A stretch of DNA of 8,733 bases from JBHGBB01 sp041946755 (lineage in GTDB: Bacteria > UBP4 > UBA4092 > JAOAEQ01). Shown here one piece after another: positions 5,979 through 8,733 of the stretch. Positions within the stretch are counted from its first letter, which is position 1. Each line of letters starts with the position of its first letter. The stretch lies in NCBI GenBank assembly GCA_041946755.1, contig JBHGBB010000168.1:1-8733 (forward strand), read 5' to 3'. The position numbers and the translations under genes are program-made. The notes beneath the pieces are model-generated. The model saw nothing but the letters and a program-made list of their open reading frames with translations, was not told where the DNA came from and searched no databases.

Positions 5979-8037
5979 CGGAATGATATATTTCTTTTAA
6001 ATATCCAGTATCAATTAATTCCGTTATCCCTAGCTCTTTGACGATCGGATGATTCCGTTCGTTCGGTATAAACAGATAATATTCAATACCCATTTGTTTT
6101 AATTTCGCTAATTTCTCTTTGACATTAGTAATTTTATAGAGTGGTTGAATATCCCAGTCGTCTAAATGAATTATTTGAATATCATCGTTATACATCTGAT
6201 ATCGATTATCGTGGGTTAATAATTTGGTATTATGCAGATGCCCGTTTATCCATTCCCATATCGGAACCGCATCGCCATAAACCAGTTCCATAAACTGCAT
6301 TTTTTCCATCCCCGGATAGCGAAATGCGATAAGATTTGGATTAGCAACTTTATGCCCCATAATACTCATGGCTAATCCTGGAACCAAACCGACAACAACG
6401 ACTAACCCTAATAAGATCCCTTTTATCCAATCCCATGCCTTTTTTGGTAAGGGTAGAAAGTTGTCTGCACCTACGATTGATGATATAAAATATCCCGATA
6501 AAACTGCCATTGCCGGAATAATAAATACAATCTGATATAAATAGAGGGATGAGATCACTAAATGATAGAAGAAACCTAATATAAGAAGGATTAAAACCAA
6601 ATAGCCGAACTTGATATTAATCTTTCTTTCTTCGGATTGCTGTTTTTCAAAACTATGATATATTAATACCGCTATTCCCGGCAGAGTTAATCCAAGTAAT
6701 GCCGGCGCAAACCGCCAGTCGTATAAAAAGAATTGGGGTGCGTTGAGAATTCTCTCTAATACCGTTGAACCGGGAACGCCAACTCCGTTTGCGGTCCATT
6801 CTTTATAGCAGGAAGCGAGTACTTCCGGATTAATATGTTTCCCACCGAAAATCTGCGGAAAAAAGGCATAAACCGGGTTACCGGTTACCAGCCAATTTCT
6901 GATATACCATGGAATAGCTAAGAGTAAAGAGATAGAGTAAAGAGGAAGCACGACTCGTAAGCGTTCTTTGTTGAATATAACCAATAATGCTAGCAGTAGG
7001 AAAAATATCCAGCCGAGATAATTGATTTGGGTCTGAAATGCGGTAATCAAGCCGGTTAGCCATAGGTATCCAAGATGTTTCGTTTTTAAATATAAATATG
7101 CAGTATAGAGAAATCCGGCAGTAAACAGCATCACCATTGAGTAATCTGAAGCGTAAGTAAAATAAGCGATTCCGATGGGTACGCTGCGAAATACTAATGT
7201 GCTAGAAATAGCAATTAGTTTCGCACCTCTTTTATTTTCAGAAATAAATGTTTTTGTTAAATAATAGATAAGGATGGTTGCGAGTAGTCCGGCAAAGGGG
7301 CTCAAGAACTGACCGAAAATATCTGAATATCCGCCAAATAAGATTGATAAGGTTCCTTCGATAAGGGTGAATAGATGGGGATAATTTGCGCCTAGCCCTA
7401 AACCGACCTGTCCGCAAACAAGAATCGGAAATCCATGTTGCTGATAGATCATTTTTCCATAATGGAGATAATAAATTAAAGAATCCCAATAAGTCTCGGG
7501 ATACCCCAATGCATGATAGAAGGTAAGAAAGGTAATTAAACTGATTATTATTAAACAGGTCCAGTAAAATAGCTTTTCCCATTTACTAATGGTCGTAATA
7601 ACATTTTCTTTTATATATATTTTTTCAGTTTTGTTTTTTGCTTTTTTTAATATTATTATTCCTATTGTTCCAATACTTAAGAAGGTTATTATAATAATAA
7701 TCCTATAAAGTAAAAAGAAAATAGCTATTATTTCTAAAATAGAAGTAATAATACCAACGCCAATTATAAATGCAAGGGCTATTATAATAAATTTTTTATT
7801 AGATTTAACTAGTTTAGCGAGCGGTATTCCTATTACAATATATATTCCAACGCCGAATATTATAAGAATAATATTCCGCCAGTCAATATTATGAAAATAA
7901 GGATAATAATCACCAGAAATAATAATTGAAATAGTTCGATAGAATATAGTTAATAATACTCTATTTAAATATATAAAATAAGTTGTTATTAATAGACTAA
8001 AAGTTAAAAGTATACCTTTTAATATATTTTTATACAT
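5923..8037 (-). CDS. GT-C/GT39-like polytopic membrane glycosyltransferase
   Basis: The 704-residue protein has about 15 hydrophobic segments. After an Ile-rich N-terminal block (residues 1-175) come motifs typical of ArnT/PMT-like GT-C enzymes: GYPETYWDSLIYYLHYGKM (178-196, acidic residues in the first large outer loop), ASDYSMVM (296-303) and PWYIRNWLVTGNPVYAFF (376-393). The last 135 residues or so are soluble and outside the membrane, with LLTHDNRYQMYNDD and IEYYLFIPNE, as in many bacterial homologues. These enzymes move a sugar from a polyprenyl-phosphate carrier to a lipid, glycan or protein on the outer face of the cytoplasmic membrane; donor and acceptor are unknown here. It is the first gene of a two-gene unit, overlapping the PEGA gene. 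Its first ~430 coding bases have GC near 13-20 percent against about 45 percent in the rest. The ATG has no obvious Shine-Dalgarno sequence, yet no other Met occurs before residue 196. Confidence 0.82.
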   Translation of the reverse strand: MYKNILKGILLTFSLLITTYFIYLNRVLLTIFYRTISIIISGDYYPYFHNIDWRNIILIIFGVGIYIVIGIPLAKLVKSNKKFIIIALAFIIGVGIITSILEIIAIFFLLYRIIIIITFLSIGTIGIIILKKAKNKTEKIYIKENVITTISKWEKLFYWTCLIIISLITFLTFYHALGYPETYWDSLIYYLHYGKMIYQQHGFPILVCGQVGLGLGANYPHLFTLIEGTLSILFGGYSDIFGQFLSPFAGLLATILIYYLTKTFISENKRGAKLIAISSTLVFRSVPIGIAYFTYASDYSMVMLFTAGFLYTAYLYLKTKHLGYLWLTGLITAFQTQINYLGWIFFLLLALLVIFNKERLRVVLPLYSISLLLAIPWYIRNWLVTGNPVYAFFPQIFGGKHINPEVLASCYKEWTANGVGVPGSTVLERILNAPQFFLYDWRFAPALLGLTLPGIAVLIYHSFEKQQSEERKINIKFGYLVLILLILGFFYHLVISSLYLYQIVFIIPAMAVLSGYFISSIVGADNFLPLPKKAWDWIKGILLGLVVVVGLVPGLAMSIMGHKVANPNLIAFRYPGMEKMQFMELVYGDAVPIWEWINGHLHNTKLLTHDNRYQMYNDDIQIIHLDDWDIQPLYKITNVKEKLAKLKQMGIEYYLFIPNERNHPIVKELGITELIDTGYLKEIYHSGEYKLYQFDYESLGNNKN

Positions 8038-8117
8038 ACTTTTTAAAATATCATAGATAAGTAATAAAGTCTATCTTTTCTATTGAAAAAAGTAGATTTA
8101 ATTAATAAAAACCAACC

Positions 8118-8146
8118 TGTGGATAACTATGTGGATATGTGGATAA
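8118..8146 (-). promoter_or_regulatory. Left DnaA box cluster (three boxes)
   Basis: Three boxes lie in the same orientation: TGTGGATAA at 8118-8126, TGTGGATAT at 8130-8138 and TGTGGATAA at 8138-8146. The last two share one base, so their start-to-start spacing is only 8 bp, against 12 bp between the first two. Tightly packed same-direction boxes favour cooperative DnaA loading. Confidence 0.9.
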
Positions 8147-8160
8147 ATAACCAATTTACT

Positions 8161-8206
8161 CTAAAATCATGCGCCCTAGTGTTAATCAATATTTAACGGA
8201 TTTTAG
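8161..8206. repeat. Nested inverted repeat inside oriC
   Basis: CTAAAATC (8161-8168) is the exact reverse complement of GATTTTAG (8199-8206), and inside it GTTAA (8181-8185) pairs with TTAAC (8193-8197). The region lies between the left DnaA boxes and the central AT-rich run and contains the only GC-richer spots of the origin (GCGCCC at 8171-8176, and AGGGG at 8205-8209). It could be a binding site for an origin regulator or a spacer hairpin; the function is unknown. Confidence 0.4.
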
Positions 8207-8266
8207 GGGTTTGGTATGATTTTTAATATATTATATAACTCAAAATAATATAATATTTTATCTAAC

Positions 8267-8291
8267 TTATCCACATCTATCTTGTGGATAT
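8267..8291. promoter_or_regulatory. Central inverted DnaA box pair
   Basis: TTATCCACA at 8267-8275 on the plus strand faces TGTGGATAT at 8283-8291. TATCCACA and TGTGGATA form a perfect 8-bp inverted repeat around a 7-base spacer. The pair is flanked on both sides by AT-rich candidate unwinding runs. Confidence 0.88.
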
Positions 8292-8371
8292 AGTTGTTAA
8301 TAAGTTAATAATTATATTAAAAATTATATACTGTTAATACAATAGGATATAATATTTATGTTTTATAGAGG

Positions 8372-8396
8372 TAATCCACAGTGAAAATAGTAATAT
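8372..8396 (+). promoter_or_regulatory. DnaA box followed by a possible DnaA-trio
   Basis: TAATCCACA (8372-8380) is a DnaA box with one mismatch. Seven bases later comes TAG-TAA-TAT (8388-8396), which fits the three-base repeating pattern described as the DnaA-trio of bacterial origin unwinding systems. The short motif can occur by chance in AT-rich DNA, and the spacer is not GC-rich, so the trio call is tentative while the box itself is fairly secure. Confidence 0.4.
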
Positions 8397-8410
8397 TTTA
8401 TAAATAAAAC

Positions 8411-8440
8411 TTGACCTATCCACAAATTAACAGGTATATT
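8411..8440 (+). promoter_or_regulatory. Promoter for dnaA, overlapping a DnaA box
   Basis: TTGACC (8411-8416) and TATATT (8435-8440) match the -35 and -10 consensus at 5 of 6 positions each, with an 18-bp spacer. A one-mismatch DnaA box (CTATCCACA, 8416-8424) touches the last base of the -35 and fills the start of the spacer, so bound DnaA should block RNA polymerase. This is the familiar arrangement for DnaA autoregulation. The leader to the ATG at 8500 would be about 50 bases. Confidence 0.6.
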
Positions 8441-8733
8441 TATTATAAATATTATTTAATAGATATATAGAGAATTTAATTATTAGAGGAGATATTATTA
8501 TGAGTGATAGAATCGAGTGGACGGTTCGGGAAGATTTTATGAAGGCGGTAAGGACCAGTCCGCAAGAGACCATGACCGACGAGGCAAGAAAAGCGATCCG
8601 GTAGCTTGAGGTCACGTCGAAAATAAAACCGGCAAAGAAAGCCCCCACCGCCCCGCCGATCAGCCAGGACCCGTTCACGAATCCGACGATCACGCCAAGG
8701 GCTCGCAAGCCGAACTGCTCGGCGACCAGCGGG
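8427..8733 (-). CDS. C-terminal part of a major facilitator superfamily transporter (partial, 3' end uncertain)
   Basis: The frame is open to the right window edge, so the gene starts outside; the TTG at 8706-8708 is an internal leucine codon. The visible protein begins LVAEQFGLRALGVIVGF and continues NGSWLIGGAVGAFFAGFIFD then VTSSYRIAFLASS, which is the typical last two-helix region of MFS carriers of the OFA/monocarboxylate kind (G-rich helix 11, the FD-x-T-x-SY turn, helix 12), ending with LTAFIKSSRTVHS. Codon third positions are mostly G or C, unlike every other gene in the window. Homology-like sequence stops near 8515; from there to the stop at 8427 the frame reads through AT-rich origin DNA and gives Ile/Leu/Asn-rich residues that are probably not a genuine C-terminus. 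Substrate unknown. The true end of the gene is probably lost at the composition break. Confidence 0.7.
   Translation of the reverse strand, partial: PLVAEQFGLRALGVIVGFVNGSWLIGGAVGAFFAGFIFDVTSSYRIAFLASSVMVSCGLVLTAFIKSSRTVHSILSLIIISPLIIKFSIYLLNNIYNKYTC
8486..8492 (+). promoter_or_regulatory. Strong Shine-Dalgarno before the ATG at 8500
   Basis: GAGGAGA lies 7 bases before the ATG at 8500-8502. It is one of the better ribosome binding sites in the window and shows that a gene was meant to start here, reading away from oriC to the right, although the frame is now only 34 codons long. Confidence 0.65.
8500..8604 (+). pseudogene. dnaA: Probable broken 5' end of dnaA (34-codon remnant frame)
   Basis: This frame starts at an ATG with good promoter and Shine-Dalgarno signals directly after oriC, the usual place of dnaA, whose product loads onto the boxes and opens the origin. 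Only the first few codons (MSDRI) can belong to that gene. From about codon 5 onward the DNA is GC-rich and is the antisense of a transporter gene, and a TAG stops the frame at 8602. The residues after MSDRI have no recognisable DnaA character. The dnaA identity is inferred from position alone; no DnaA domain is present in the window. It could instead be a different short gene. Confidence 0.35.

Larger units (their letters stand above)
8110..8480. other. oriC: Chromosomal replication origin (oriC)
   Basis: The gene-free stretch 8038-8499 is extremely AT-rich and carries seven DnaA boxes within about 310 bp. Perfect TTATCCACA: 8118-8126 (-), 8138-8146 (-), 8267-8275 (+). One mismatch: 8130-8138 (-), 8283-8291 (-), 8372-8380 (+), 8416-8424 (+). 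Such a density of a 9-mer cannot be chance. Candidate unwinding elements are the nearly G/C-free runs at about 8221-8264 and 8297-8341. The region ends in a promoter, a strong Shine-Dalgarno and an ATG reading rightwards, where dnaA would normally sit. Boxes on the left face left and those on the right face right, with an inverted pair in the middle. All five - strand genes to the left are transcribed away from it. Other than the origin I see no RNA gene or ORF in this gap. Confidence 0.9.

Noticed and set aside
7238..7582. 114-codon ORF in another minus-strand frame of the GT-C gene
   Set aside because: It overlaps coding sequence with clear GT-C motifs and is best explained as an out-of-frame shadow.
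8038..8110. Sigma-70 promoter for the 704-residue GT-C gene
   Set aside because: TATGAT and several AT-rich hexamers occur, but none has a -35 at a proper distance, and such matches are expected by chance in this composition.
8118..8146. Closely spaced TGTGGATA repeats as a CRISPR or plasmid iteron array
   Set aside because: The units are 9-bp DnaA boxes, not 20-bp or longer repeats; there are no spacers of constant length and no Rep gene in view.
8427..8514. The AT-rich end of the MFS frame as a genuine transporter C-terminus
   Set aside because: The residues (Ile, Leu, Asn, Tyr rich) come from antisense reading of the dnaA leader and its promoter region; composition changes exactly where recognisable MFS sequence stops.
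8706..8708. TTG as the start codon of the MFS gene
   Set aside because: The frame is open beyond it to the window edge and the upstream residues (LVAEQFG) fit the MFS pattern, so it is an internal leucine.

Overview
This window looks like a stretch of chromosome from an uncultured, envelope-bearing bacterium, probably part of a metagenome or single-cell contig. I cannot name the phylum. The reasons for an uncultured origin are moderate-to-low GC genes without close resemblance to well-known model organisms, secreted and multi-membrane envelope proteins, short dispersed-type intergenic repeats, and a right end that looks spliced to other DNA. Stops are TAA/TAG and the Shine-Dalgarno sites are ordinary.

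Layout, left to right. (1) 1-873, + strand: the C-terminal part of an exported protein with Ig-like, Big_1-like and carboxypeptidase-regulatory-like beta modules. (2) 874-995: a convergent intergenic region with a long imperfect inverted repeat of the CACAGAG type. (3) 996-2333, - strand: a secreted M14 zinc carboxypeptidase of the cytosolic-carboxypeptidase (CCP/AGBL) style, with its own extended -10 promoter. (4) 2425-3768 and 3786-4580, - strand: a GH1 beta-glucosidase preceded 17 bp upstream by a creatininase-family amidohydrolase, probably co-transcribed. (5) 4600-4661: a strong hairpin with a T-rich tail, probably a terminator for the genes to its right. (6) 4662-5978 and 5923-8037, - strand: two overlapping genes for polytopic GT-C-like membrane proteins, presumably lipid-linked-sugar glycosyltransferases; the downstream one carries a C-terminal PEGA-like domain.

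(7) 8038-8499: a very AT-rich gene-free region holding seven DnaA boxes (three perfect TTATCCACA, four with one mismatch), AT-rich candidate unwinding segments, and a promoter plus Shine-Dalgarno reading rightwards into an ATG at 8500. This is almost certainly the chromosomal origin (oriC), and the ATG at 8500 is the place where dnaA would be expected. All five - strand genes run away from it, as leading-strand genes should. (8) About 8515-8733: the sequence abruptly becomes GC-rich and encodes, on the - strand, the C-terminal part of a major facilitator superfamily transporter. The putative dnaA frame dies after 34 codons. The simplest reading is a chimeric join (misassembly or amplification artefact) or an insertion/rearrangement just inside dnaA.

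Working together: the two GT-C-like proteins probably build or decorate cell-surface glycans; the carboxypeptidase and the Ig-like protein act outside the cytoplasm; the GH1 enzyme and the creatininase-family hydrolase are cytoplasmic catabolic functions. The most notable parts of the window are the origin, its unusual gene neighbour, and the compositional break inside what should be dnaA.
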